A stretch of 64,000 bases of DNA from Pyxidicoccus parkwaysis (GTDB lineage Bacteria > Myxococcota > Myxococcia > Myxococcales > Myxococcaceae). The DNA lies in assembly GCF_017301735.1 (NCBI RefSeq), contig NZ_CP071090.1, forward strand, positions 5,384,001-5,448,000, given 5' to 3'. The stretch's first letter is position 1, and the number at the start of each line of letters is the position of its first letter. The notes below the pieces were generated by a model. The model was not told the origin of the DNA. It worked only from the letters and a program-made list of their open reading frames with translations, and did not search any database. The position numbers were made by a program, and so were the translations under genes. Positions 44,001-51,817 of the stretch are shown here, in pieces.

Positions 44001-44174
44001 GCCATCCCCCGCTTCGCGCTCGCCCGGGCACTGAGACAGAGCGGCGCGGATGCCGCGCGGGCCCGGGCGCTCGCCCAGAGCGTGCGAGAGACGATGGCCC
44101 CCACCGCCGAGCCGCGCATCGTACGGCTCGAAGAGCTGGACGCGTTTCTTGGCGTACACTCCGCCGCACGATGA
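41034..44174 (+). CDS. Ser/Thr protein kinase with N-terminal anti-sigma zinc finger and C-terminal TPRs
   Basis: 1046 aa. Residues 1-45: HxxxCxxC zinc anti-sigma motif (His34, Cys38, Cys41 in HLDGCATC). Residues about 95-365: kinase with LGAGGMGVVYAAYD, the Lys in IGLKLVQ, HRDFKPDNV, DFGLARF and GTPGYIAPE. One TM helix follows (GGLGAGIGVAAALASIFIA). About 650 residues of TPR repeats come next, including EALPLLHKGLAMRERAYGKDH and VAMTLNNIAGSYAALQRYDEA. The cytoplasmic kinase plus zinc finger and a periplasmic TPR domain form a one-protein signal path to the adjacent sigma factor. Its stop overlaps the next start in ATGA. Confidence 0.9.
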   Translation: MSPTSLPGCLDETQLLDLADGVAPESLRASAEAHLDGCATCRELLAGFLHARAPVPSGSQVAVAPTQAVTTLIEDTRASTGPRIRTLERGTLLGRYVVLERLGAGGMGVVYAAYDPGIDRRIGLKLVQAAPGVEGATERLLDEARAAARTQHPHVVGVHDVGVAGDIVFIAMELVEGGTLRQHLAAHRRGWREVVRLYLQAGRGLAAAHAAGVVHRDFKPDNVLVDRTGRARVTDFGLARFASSTEAALPSPTSPGTDRGSGNAGVATSVAGTPGYIAPEVLAGGPVDARSDQYSFCVALYEGLYGMRPDAPGAREAQERASVPRAVHAAVERGLAPVPEERHASMDALLTTLERTVSPRAARFAGGLGAGIGVAAALASIFIARGPQPCTDSLQRLSGTWDSARGAALERTFRDSGLPGAASVYTAVRQSLDAYAAAWAGAHREACEATRVRGEQSEASMDLRMHCLERRKRELGATVDLLLAGESDAVLSAPKAVRGLTPVSACADVEALARPVPLPTRGPEAARVQAAYDRLAEALARDNAGRWQEAASQAASVAAEAEAVGYKPLLGEALLTEGRALQHLRQEKDAAARLRRAALASQAGRDDARAAEAFAHLVFVDGELAERPEQAELWRELAQSLLERIGGDDGLEATLAYHEGLVLERQGRSAEALPLLHKGLAMRERAYGKDHANLVEVLLSLATTQRSLGQAEEALATQQRARAILVRTFGPDHPYVAMTLNNIAGSYAALQRYDEALAAFAESMATFERAHGPGQPLPYILGLYGNMGVVHFIREDFEAARRTLEKGWRLAQEHRPPGHPDRASLAGPLALALAHLGRTDEALHMVDAIHAELDAAEAEGRQSVRNAELMEQEAHVLLRMRRFEQSASAARRAAVMLRALKAEDALAGALSTLGMALLGADHLAEAERVAREALSLREHLPEPQAAALAEPRAVLGQVLLERGDAARARPLLEQAIADWEKEGQSALNLAIPRFALARALRQSGADAARARALAQSVRETMAPTAEPRIVRLEELDAFLGVHSAAR

Positions 44175-44785
44175 ATCGCGAAGAAGCGAACCAGGCCCTC
44201 CAGCTCATCCGCCGCGTCGTTGCCCAGGCGCGTGACGACTCGGCACTCCAGAACTGGGGCGTCATCTGGATGCTCCACGCCTTCGTCAATGCCGCGGGCT
44301 TCGCGGCGACGAACCGGCTGTGGACGGCGGGCCACCGCACGCCCGGGCCCTATGCCCTGCTGTGGGCCGGAGTGCTGGCCTTCAACATGGTCAGCATCTT
44401 CGTGCTCAAGCGCGGCCAGACGGCCGGGGCGCGCTCGTTCATCGAGCGGCAGATATGGGCCATCTGGACCACCTTCATCGCCGGCATGGTGTTGGTGTCC
44501 ATCCTCAACTGGCTGCTCGGGCTGGACAGGCTCTTCATGCCCGCGGTTGCGTGCGTCCTCTTCGCCACGGCCTTCTCCATGATGGGCGCGCTGATGGGCC
44601 GCGTCTGGTACGCGGTGGCCGTGGGCTTCGCGCTGGCCGCACTGGGGATGACGCAGGTGCCGGACCACGCCTTCGACATCCTGGCCGTGCTGTGGTTCGC
44701 CACGCAGTTCGGCGGCGGCTTCGCCCTGGAGCGGGCCCGCCGTCGCAGGCTCGCCGCCACGGGCGCCGGGGCGCGGCTGGTATGA
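44171..44785 (+). CDS. hypothetical polytopic membrane protein
   Basis: 204 aa with five or six hydrophobic helices (WMLHAFVNAAGFAA, PYALLWAGVLAFNMVSIFVL, WAIWTTFIAGMVLVSILNWLLG, the ACVLFATAFSMMGALMGRV region). The N-terminus MNREEANQALQLIRRVVAQ is a cytoplasmic helix. The start overlaps the kinase stop by 4 nt (ATGA) and its own stop overlaps the next start the same way, so it is translationally coupled to both. Function unknown. Confidence 0.75.
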   Translation: MNREEANQALQLIRRVVAQARDDSALQNWGVIWMLHAFVNAAGFAATNRLWTAGHRTPGPYALLWAGVLAFNMVSIFVLKRGQTAGARSFIERQIWAIWTTFIAGMVLVSILNWLLGLDRLFMPAVACVLFATAFSMMGALMGRVWYAVAVGFALAALGMTQVPDHAFDILAVLWFATQFGGGFALERARRRRLAATGAGARLV

Positions 44786-45798
44786 GCCCCGAGTCGCTCG
44801 CGGCGCTGGTGGCGCTGGCCTTGGAACCACTCGGCCTGGGCGGGGCCGAGCTGCGTCGGCGACTGCGGCAGGCCGGAGTGAAGGTCCCCAGCGAGCTGAT
44901 TCAAGGCCTCGCCTCCGCCGGGCTGGTGCGCGCGGAGGGCGAGTTGTATTCGCTCACGCCCGAGGGCCACCAGGCGCTGCGGGACGCGGAGGCCGCGCTC
45001 GCCGGGGCGCATGACCCGAGCCCCACCACCCTGGGCATGGAGGAATGCCCGTCGGTGCCCTGGCTCACGCAGGTGCAGACGCACTGGGTGGAGGCAGTGT
45101 CCATCAACTACGCGGTGGAGCCGGAGCGCCTGGCCCGGCTGCTGCCCGCGCCGCTGGAGCCGGAGGTGTTCCACGGCAGCGCGTGGGTGCAGGTGCTGAT
45201 GTCCTCGCTGCGGGACATGCGGCCGCAGGGCGTGAGCCCGCTGCTGGGCGTGTGCTTCTACCAGGCGAGCTACCGCGCGGCGGTGCGCTACCGGAACGCG
45301 AAGGGCGACTGGCGGCGCGGCGGCTACTTCGTGCGCAGCGAGACGAATGACCCGGTGATGCGCCGCGTGGGCAACGCGCTGAAGGAGTTCAAGTTCCACG
45401 AGTTCGGCGAGGCGCACATGGTGATGGCGCGCGAGGGCGACCTGCTCACCACCGCCGTGGACCCGGAGCCCGCGTTCCCCGGAGGCAAGCTGGTGGGCGT
45501 CTTCGACACGCGCCCGAGCCTCCGCCCTCCTCCGGGCAGCGTGTGGAAGGACCTGGAGCATCTGCACGAGCCGCTGGTGGAATGCTACGACGCGCTCGGC
45601 GTGGCGGACGGCTACGTCTACGTGCTCACCATCGACCGAGAGCCGTGGAACGCGCGCTTCGTCCAACCCGTGCAGCTCTACAGCGAGTACTTCGCGGAAG
45701 GCCCCCTCGTCCCGGGCGCGAGGCTGGACTCGGTGCTGCACCTCACCGAGTGCGCCTACCGCTGGAGGCCGCTGAGACGGGAGCCGCATGCACGCTGA
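44782..45798 (+). CDS. HTH-linked DUF2071-type protein
   Basis: 338 aa. Residues 1-75 look like a winged-helix DNA-binding domain (GGAELRRRLRQAG...LASAGLVRAEGELYSLTPEGHQAL). Residues 80-330 resemble DUF2071/acetoacetate-decarboxylase-like proteins (VEAVSINYAVEPERLARLLPAPLEPEVFHGSAWVQVL in adjoining parts, GVCFYQASYRAAVRYRN). The combination suggests a regulator or a partner protein that binds a small molecule. It is coupled by ATGA to the membrane protein upstream. Confidence 0.68.
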   Translation: MSPESLAALVALALEPLGLGGAELRRRLRQAGVKVPSELIQGLASAGLVRAEGELYSLTPEGHQALRDAEAALAGAHDPSPTTLGMEECPSVPWLTQVQTHWVEAVSINYAVEPERLARLLPAPLEPEVFHGSAWVQVLMSSLRDMRPQGVSPLLGVCFYQASYRAAVRYRNAKGDWRRGGYFVRSETNDPVMRRVGNALKEFKFHEFGEAHMVMAREGDLLTTAVDPEPAFPGGKLVGVFDTRPSLRPPPGSVWKDLEHLHEPLVECYDALGVADGYVYVLTIDREPWNARFVQPVQLYSEYFAEGPLVPGARLDSVLHLTECAYRWRPLRREPHAR

Positions 45799-45844
45799 AA
45801 GACGAAGAGGGAACGGATTCGGCGCGGCCGGTGTCCCAGGCGCC

Positions 45845-46597
45845 ATGAGGACACTCGCCGCCGGCCTGTTGCTGTTCACCGCGCTCTCCGCGCACGCGGA
45901 GGACACTCGCGTCGCCGCCGCGCGCAAGGCCCGCGCCCCCGTGGTGGCCGAGCTGTTCAAGAAGGCAGGAGTGGCCTGGCCGCCGGAGCAGATGTACGTG
46001 CGCGCCTTCAAGCACGAGCGCCAGCTGGAGGTCTGGGCGGGGCCCAAGGCGGGGCCGCTGGTGAAGGTGAAGACGTATCCCTTCTGCGCCGCATCGGGAG
46101 ACCTGGGCCCGAAGCGCCAGCAGGGCGACCTCCAGGTGCCCGAGGGCTTCTACACCATCGACCTGTTCAACCCGCACAGCGACTACCACCTGTCCATGCG
46201 GGTCAGCTATCCGAACGCGGCGGACAAGCGCCAGACGCCGAAGGGCGTGGACCCGGGTGGCAACATCTTCGTCCACGGCAACTGCGTGAGCATCGGCTGC
46301 ATCGCCATCCAGGACGAGCCAATCGAGGAGCTGTACCTCATGGTGCTCGACACCCGCGCGAAGACGAAGAGCAACGTGCCCATCCACATCTTCCCGCGCA
46401 GGCTGGATGACGCGGGCATGAAGGCGCTGGCGTCGGGCCGCGAGTCGAAGGACCCGCTCGTCGCATTCTGGCGCAGCCTCCAGCCGGCGTATGTCCTCTT
46501 CGAGGAGGCCCGGCACATCCCCGTCACCTCGGTGGATGCGAAGACGGGCGCCTACGTGGTGAAGCCGGCGCGCGCGGCGGGCAGCGCGCGCCGATAG
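45845..46597 (+). CDS. L,D-transpeptidase, YafK-like
   Basis: 250 aa. The signal peptide MRTLAAGLLLFTALSAHA starts at ATG 45845. The YkuD active site is HGNCVSIGCIAI, with His144 and catalytic Cys152; SIGCIA rather than SHGCIR is typical of the YafK branch. FCAASGDLGPKRQQGDLQVPEGFY is the conserved block before it. It would form or remove 3-3 peptidoglycan cross-links or lipoprotein links in the periplasm. Position at the end of the sigma/kinase cluster suggests an envelope-stress role. Confidence 0.82.
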   Translation: MRTLAAGLLLFTALSAHAEDTRVAAARKARAPVVAELFKKAGVAWPPEQMYVRAFKHERQLEVWAGPKAGPLVKVKTYPFCAASGDLGPKRQQGDLQVPEGFYTIDLFNPHSDYHLSMRVSYPNAADKRQTPKGVDPGGNIFVHGNCVSIGCIAIQDEPIEELYLMVLDTRAKTKSNVPIHIFPRRLDDAGMKALASGRESKDPLVAFWRSLQPAYVLFEEARHIPVTSVDAKTGAYVVKPARAAGSARR

Positions 46598-46610
46598 GCC
46601 CGGCCACCCG

Positions 46611-47444
46611 TCACGGGTAGTAGGCTCGGGCGCCCTGCTTGTCGGAATAGCTCAGGACGAGGTCGCCCGTGTTGGTGCCGCCGCACTGCGGGTAGTTCAT
46701 CACGGAGTAGCTGTCATACGAGGTGAGGTAGCAGGACGAGGCATAGTCCGCCTCGTAGCATCGGACGGGCGAGTACCGGACGAACTCGTGGCGGAAGCCG
46801 AGGACGTGTCCCAATTCATGCCGGATGATGCCGGTCAGCGTCCAGGGCTGCCACGTGGTGCCGAACGCCGTCGTGTCGATGAGCAGGCTGCGGGTGGCGC
46901 GAGTGGCGTTCGGGAAGAACGAGCGGGCCGCATAGATGCCACCCGTGGAGACCATTCGCACGTCGAAGACGACGCCCGCCTGCGAGGCGGTGCAGCTCGT
47001 GTCGTACTGGCTCAGGTGGATGAAGTCGACGTTGGCGGTGGCCTCCCAGTCGGCGGTCGCGGCATTCAACGCGCTCACGACCTGGGGATACAGCGAGCCG
47101 AACGTGTTGCTCACGCAGTAGGTGATGTTGCGCGCGGCGGTCGTGCTCCACTTCACGCGGACGGAGTTGATGCAATACGCAGTCAGCGGCTCCTCGCTCG
47201 TGCCCAGTCCCTTCGTGCGGACGTAGGTGTCGAAGTACTCGCGCAGGCCCGCCTCGCCCTCGACAGCCTCGTCGCCATTCACGGTGAACACGTCCGAGTC
47301 GGGCTCGTCGTACGCCGTCGCACGGAACGCCTCGAAGGACGGCTCCGAAGTCACCTCGTCGGAGATGGGCTCGAGCCCCGCGCCTCCACACGCGGTGACG
47401 AGCAGGGACACACCGGACAACGCCAGCGAGCGGAGGTGACGCAT
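46611..47444 (-). CDS. matrixin-like zinc metalloprotease lipoprotein
   Basis: 277 aa. ATG 47444 gives lipobox LLVTAC (Cys19). The zinc motif HELGHVLGFRHE begins at His209 and the Met-turn is SYSVMNYP, so this is a metzincin. ITYCVSNTFGSLYPQVVSALNAATADWE is the usual matrixin propeptide-to-catalytic transition. It is probably outer-membrane anchored and acts outside the cell. Several Cys may form disulfides. Confidence 0.83.
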   Translation of the reverse strand: MRHLRSLALSGVSLLVTACGGAGLEPISDEVTSEPSFEAFRATAYDEPDSDVFTVNGDEAVEGEAGLREYFDTYVRTKGLGTSEEPLTAYCINSVRVKWSTTAARNITYCVSNTFGSLYPQVVSALNAATADWEATANVDFIHLSQYDTSCTASQAGVVFDVRMVSTGGIYAARSFFPNATRATRSLLIDTTAFGTTWQPWTLTGIIRHELGHVLGFRHEFVRYSPVRCYEADYASSCYLTSYDSYSVMNYPQCGGTNTGDLVLSYSDKQGARAYYP

Positions 47445-47538
47445 GGGCTGCCTTTCCGAGTCGGCCATTCGGCCATGGGCAGTCTCCAACATGGAATCCA
47501 TGCCCAACCAGAAAGAGTAGCCTAGCCAGAAGAATCGG

Positions 47539-48717
47539 TCATGGTGTCACGGCGGCAGCGAACTTCCTCCGGCCGTCGTGGATGGTGAGGATGACGGCGG
47601 GCTTCACGGGGTTGCGGTTGGCATCCATCGTCAGGGTGCCCGTGGCGCCGGGGAAGTCCTTCGTGGTGGCGAGCGCATCGCGGATGGCGGGCCCGGAGAG
47701 CGAGCCGGCCCGCTCGATGGCGTTGAGGGCCACGCGGGCGGCGTCATAGCCCAGCGCGGACGCCGCCTCGGGAGAGCGGCCATAGCGCGCGCGGAACGCG
47801 GTGATGAAGCGCTGGAGCTCCGGCGCCGGATTGTCCTCGGCGTAGTGCGACGAGTAGTACGCGCCCTCCAACGCGCCGCCCGCCAATTCGAAGATGCGGT
47901 CGGACTCCCAGCCGTCTCCGCCGAGCAACGGCTGTGTCATGCCCAGCTCACGCGCCTGGCGGGCGATGACGCCCACCTCGCTGTAGAAGCCCGGCAGGTA
48001 GAGCGCCTGGGGCTTCACCTTCTTCACCGCCAACAGCGGCGCGCGGTAGTCGGTATCGCCCTTGGAGTAGGTCTCCACCGCGACCACCGTCCCGCCGAGC
48101 TTCTTGAAGGCTTCCTGGAACGCCTCGCTGAGCCCGAGCGAGGACGCATTCTTCGCGTCGTGCAGCACGGCGATGCGCTCGAGCTTCAGGTTCTCCCGGG
48201 CGAAGCGCGCCATGGCGCCGCCCTGGAACGGGTCGATGAAGCAGGTGCGGAAGATGAAGTCGCCCTTCTTCGTGACGCCCGGGTCCGTGGCGGAAGGCGT
48301 CACCATGGGCACGTGCGCGGCCTGCGCGGCGTCCGCGATGGCGAGCGAGCCCGACGACGTCACATCTCCGAGGATGAGCGTCACGCGGTCCTGCGTGAGA
48401 AGGCGCTGGACGGCGGCCACGGACTCCTCGATGCGGCCCTGGGTGTCATAGGAGCGCAGCTCCACCTTGCGGCCCTTCACCCCACCCTTTGCATTGGCCT
48501 CCTCCACCGCGAACTGGATGCCGTCACGCACCACGGTGCCGAACGAGGCCTCGGAGCCCGTGAGACTGCCCAGCGTGCCGATGACGATGGGCCCCGTCTC
48601 CGAGGCCTGCTGTGGCTTCGAAGCGGCCTCGGGAGGAGGCGCGGACGGCTGAGACTTCTTCTCACAGGCAACGGTGCCCAGGACGAGGGCGGCGATGAGC
48701 GGAACGAGACGGGGCAT
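47539..48717 (-). CDS. ABC transporter substrate-binding lipoprotein, branched-chain amino acid type
   Basis: 392 aa. Lipobox LGTVAC (Cys18), a Pro/Ala linker, then the Peripla_BP_6 fold: IVIGTLGSLTGSEASFG, GIQFAVEEANAKGG, YDTQGR, VTSSGSLAIADAAQAAHVPMVTPSATDP. It would capture a branched-chain amino acid or similar solute. No LivH/M/G/F genes are adjacent, so it may serve a remote transporter or act as a sensor. Confidence 0.85.
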   Translation of the reverse strand: MPRLVPLIAALVLGTVACEKKSQPSAPPPEAASKPQQASETGPIVIGTLGSLTGSEASFGTVVRDGIQFAVEEANAKGGVKGRKVELRSYDTQGRIEESVAAVQRLLTQDRVTLILGDVTSSGSLAIADAAQAAHVPMVTPSATDPGVTKKGDFIFRTCFIDPFQGGAMARFARENLKLERIAVLHDAKNASSLGLSEAFQEAFKKLGGTVVAVETYSKGDTDYRAPLLAVKKVKPQALYLPGFYSEVGVIARQARELGMTQPLLGGDGWESDRIFELAGGALEGAYYSSHYAEDNPAPELQRFITAFRARYGRSPEAASALGYDAARVALNAIERAGSLSGPAIRDALATTKDFPGATGTLTMDANRNPVKPAVILTIHDGRRKFAAAVTP

Positions 48718-48825
48718 GGGGCTCTCCGGGCGCGTACTCTCGCACGAGCCCCAACCGCATGCCTCGACTGAAACAGGAGCACAGTTCGCGCTGAAGACAA
48801 CGGAACACCGTGTCCGGCCCGGAGG

Positions 48826-50196
48826 TCAGAACACCTTGCCCGGATTGAGGATGCCGAGCGGGTCCAGCGCGTGCTTGATGGAGCGGTGAAGGTGGAGCCC
48901 ACCCTCGCCGACCTGCTCACCGAGGAAGGGCCGCTTGAGCGCGCCGACACCGTGCTCGCCGGTGATGGTGCCGCCGAGCTCCAGTGCGGCGCGGAGGATG
49001 TCATCGAACGCGGCGCGAGCCCGCTCCAGGGCCACGGCGTCATTCCGGTCGAAGACGACGGTGGGGTGCATGTTGCCGTCGCCCGCATGCCCGAAGGTGC
49101 CCACGAGCACGCCGCGCCGCGAGGCAATCCCCTCTACTGCTGCCAGCAGGTCCGCGATGCGGGACAGCGGGACACCCACGTCATCGAGCAACGTGGCGCC
49201 CTGCTTCTCCAGCGCGGGATAGGCGAGCCGGCGGGCTTGCATCAGCAGCTCACCCTCGGCCTCATCGGCGGACTGCGCGACGAAGGTGGCGCCGGAGGCT
49301 TCACACGCGGCGGCCATGCGAGCGATTTCCGCGACGCCCTGCTCGCCCCCCGCATCCGAGCGGGCGAGCAGCAACGCCGCCGCATCCACGTCGAGGCCCA
49401 TGGGCCCGTGAGCCTCCACGGCGCGAACGGTGGCGCGGTCCATGAGCTCCAGGAGCGAGGGCCGAGTGGACGCCATGATGTCCGTCACGGCGACGCCCGC
49501 GCCGACAAGCGTGGGGAACGAAGCCACGAGCGTCGTCGCCTTCGGAGGCCGGGGCCGGAGCTTCAGCGTGGCCTCGGTGATGACACCGAGCGTGCCCTCG
49601 GAGCCGACGAACAACCGCGTAAGCCCATAGCCCGCGGAGTTCTTCATGGTGCGCCCGCCGGTGCGGACGACGGAGCCATCCGCGAGCACGGCCTCCAGCC
49701 CGAGCACGGCATCTCCGGTGACGCCGTACTTCACGCAGCACAGGCCGCCCGCGTTGGTGGCGAGGTTGCCGCCGATGGAGGAGAACTCCCAGCTCGCGGG
49801 GTCGGGCGCGTACCAGAGCCCCTGCTCCGCGGCGGCGGCCTTCACCGCGGCATTGAGCGCGCCAGGCTGCACGACGGCGAACATGCCGCGCCGGTCCACC
49901 TCCAGCACCCGATTCATGCGCGAGAGCGAGAGGATGATGCAGCCCTCCACCGCATTCGCACCACCGGACAATCCCGAGCCCGCGCCACGAGGCACCACGG
50001 GCACCCGAAGCGCGGAGGCCACGCGGAGCGCGGCCTGCACCTCCACCGTTGAACCCGGACGCACGAGGACGCGAGGCACACCCGCCGGAGCCCACTCGGC
50101 CTGGTCCCTCCGGTGGGCCTCCAGCACGTCGGAGTCGGTGATGATGGACTCCGGCGGCAGGACGCCCGCCAGCTCACGCAACAGGTCTGCCGCCAC
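48826..50196 (-). CDS. FAD-linked oxidase, GlcD/D-lactate dehydrogenase-like
   Basis: 456 aa. GTG 50196 has GGAGG 6 nt upstream; a TTG at 50226 is less likely. The FAD (PCMH) domain contains PVVPRGAGSGLSGGA and SSIGGNLATNAGG. The C-terminal domain has FGHAGDGNMHP and GTITGEHGVGALKRPFL, both typical of GlcD and D-lactate dehydrogenases. It oxidises a 2-hydroxyacid such as glycolate or D-lactate. No glcE or glcF follows, so it resembles the single-subunit enzymes. Confidence 0.88.
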   Translation of the reverse strand: MAADLLRELAGVLPPESIITDSDVLEAHRRDQAEWAPAGVPRVLVRPGSTVEVQAALRVASALRVPVVPRGAGSGLSGGANAVEGCIILSLSRMNRVLEVDRRGMFAVVQPGALNAAVKAAAAEQGLWYAPDPASWEFSSIGGNLATNAGGLCCVKYGVTGDAVLGLEAVLADGSVVRTGGRTMKNSAGYGLTRLFVGSEGTLGVITEATLKLRPRPPKATTLVASFPTLVGAGVAVTDIMASTRPSLLELMDRATVRAVEAHGPMGLDVDAAALLLARSDAGGEQGVAEIARMAAACEASGATFVAQSADEAEGELLMQARRLAYPALEKQGATLLDDVGVPLSRIADLLAAVEGIASRRGVLVGTFGHAGDGNMHPTVVFDRNDAVALERARAAFDDILRAALELGGTITGEHGVGALKRPFLGEQVGEGGLHLHRSIKHALDPLGILNPGKVF

Positions 50197-50253
50197 CGTG
50201 CACCTCCGAGTCGCACTGTGCTTCAACCCGGAGGCGAGGCCCAGCGTTCTCGT

Positions 50254-51699
50254 TCAGAGCCTGTCCAGGAATCTGAGCAGGTCCTGCTTCTGCGCGGGGC
50301 TGAGTGACTCGGGGCCGGCACCGGGATTCTCCGGTGGGTAGATGGCCGGCAGGTTCAGCGGCGGAGTGAAGGGCAGGACGAACTGGCTGTAGGTATCGAC
50401 GACGTCCTTCAGCGTCGCGAGGCTGTTGTCGTGGAAGTACGGCGCCGTCCGCGCGACACCTCGAAGCGTTGGGATGTCGAAGAGCTCGAAGTCCAGCGGG
50501 TCTCCGGTGATGAGCGCGCGGCCTGCATCCGTGGTGAACCACTGCGGCAGGAGGTTGGGGCCGACAATCGGAGCCCCGTTCTCGTCCAGCTTCGGGTTGC
50601 CGTCGTAGGGGTCTCCACTGGCCGTCACGGGAATGGGCGGAAGGTCCGTGACTTGATGCTGCCGAGTGCCGTCCGTGTAGAAACGGAAGCGATACCGGGG
50701 CAGCTCGACGGAGGCGTTGTACGCGGGGAACTGTCCAAGCTGTCCCAGGTAGGAGAAGAACCCGAACCCCACGTTGAGGAACTTGTCGTCCGCGCGGGGC
50801 ACCGCGACGGGAACGGGGCCCACGTCCGGAAGCACGGTGAACACCACATTGCCATCCGGCTTCAGGAGCCGGCCCTGCCGCGCGAGCGCATTCAGCCCCG
50901 GGTGCGCGACGTCCGTCTGGGTGGCGCCACCATGGCATCCCACGCAGGCGGTCTTGAATATCTCGTGGCCGCGCTGCTCCTGAGGGCTCAGCAGCATGGC
51001 GTCCTCGGGCACGGGAATCTGGGAGCGAGGCACACCCGCCTCGAGCAATGCCGAGACGAACCACGACCGAGGTGACGAGAAGACGCCGCGCTCGAAGTCG
51101 GCAATCCGCCGGAGCTGGGCCAGCGCCACCGTGCCGCCCTGGCTATGGCTGGTGATGGCGGACTGGGCCTGGCCCTCCAGGTTCGCTTCACGGCCGTCGA
51201 ACTGGAACGCGCCGGTGATGGCGGTGTCCTGGATGCTCGGCACCGCGCGCCACACGGCGACCTTCCGGTCGGCGGGAGTGATGACGTTGCCGCCCACGTC
51301 AATCACATCCATGTTGGCGGGCAGCGGCAGCACCACGCGGACGAGTCCCTTCTTCAGGTGCTCATACGTGGGGACGGCGGCGGCGGGGTCATCCGCGTCG
51401 ATGCGGTTGAACAGCGGGTCCCTGGGATTGGACGCCAGCCGCGCCTCGACATTCGATGGATGCAACGCGGTGCTCTCATCGAGCACATGGCACGTGGCGC
51501 AGGAACGCCCGTTGGTGTTCGGAAATGCCTGGGTGAAGAGTCGCTGACCCGCTGTCGTGCTGCTCAGCTCGGACGTGGCCTTGGCCTCCACTACGGGCTC
51601 TGGGGCCTCGGGTTCGTCCTGGATTGGATCCGTGCAACCAACAGGTCCGCCGAGTGCGAGCGCACCGGTCAGACACGCAATGAAGGGCCTGCAAGCCAT
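50254..51699 (-). CDS. dihaem cytochrome c peroxidase/MauG-like lipoprotein
   Basis: 481 aa. Lipobox GGPVGC (Cys22). Two haem c sites: CATCH (Cys67, Cys70, His71) and CVGCH near 253-257. RGVARTAPYFHDNSLATLKDVVDTY near the C-terminus is the standard sequence of bacterial cytochrome c peroxidases and MauG-like proteins. It uses electrons from cytochrome c to reduce peroxide, or it may oxidise an unknown protein. It is tethered in the periplasm or on the surface. Confidence 0.83.
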   Translation of the reverse strand: MACRPFIACLTGALALGGPVGCTDPIQDEPEAPEPVVEAKATSELSSTTAGQRLFTQAFPNTNGRSCATCHVLDESTALHPSNVEARLASNPRDPLFNRIDADDPAAAVPTYEHLKKGLVRVVLPLPANMDVIDVGGNVITPADRKVAVWRAVPSIQDTAITGAFQFDGREANLEGQAQSAITSHSQGGTVALAQLRRIADFERGVFSSPRSWFVSALLEAGVPRSQIPVPEDAMLLSPQEQRGHEIFKTACVGCHGGATQTDVAHPGLNALARQGRLLKPDGNVVFTVLPDVGPVPVAVPRADDKFLNVGFGFFSYLGQLGQFPAYNASVELPRYRFRFYTDGTRQHQVTDLPPIPVTASGDPYDGNPKLDENGAPIVGPNLLPQWFTTDAGRALITGDPLDFELFDIPTLRGVARTAPYFHDNSLATLKDVVDTYSQFVLPFTPPLNLPAIYPPENPGAGPESLSPAQKQDLLRFLDRL

Positions 51700-51817
51700 G
51701 AGTCTTTCTCCGCCGTGGTGGACTCACGGGAAACACCCCTGACACGCAAGAGTGTCACCGGAGACCTCGGGTGGGCCCTCCGGTGGAAATGCGGCAGACT
51801 TCCAGCGAGGAGGACGC

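Noticed and set aside
12040..47444. The two metzincin genes as a duplicated pair
   Set aside because: Apart from the HExxHxxG motif and Met-turn the two proteins share no visible similarity, and only one is a lipoprotein.
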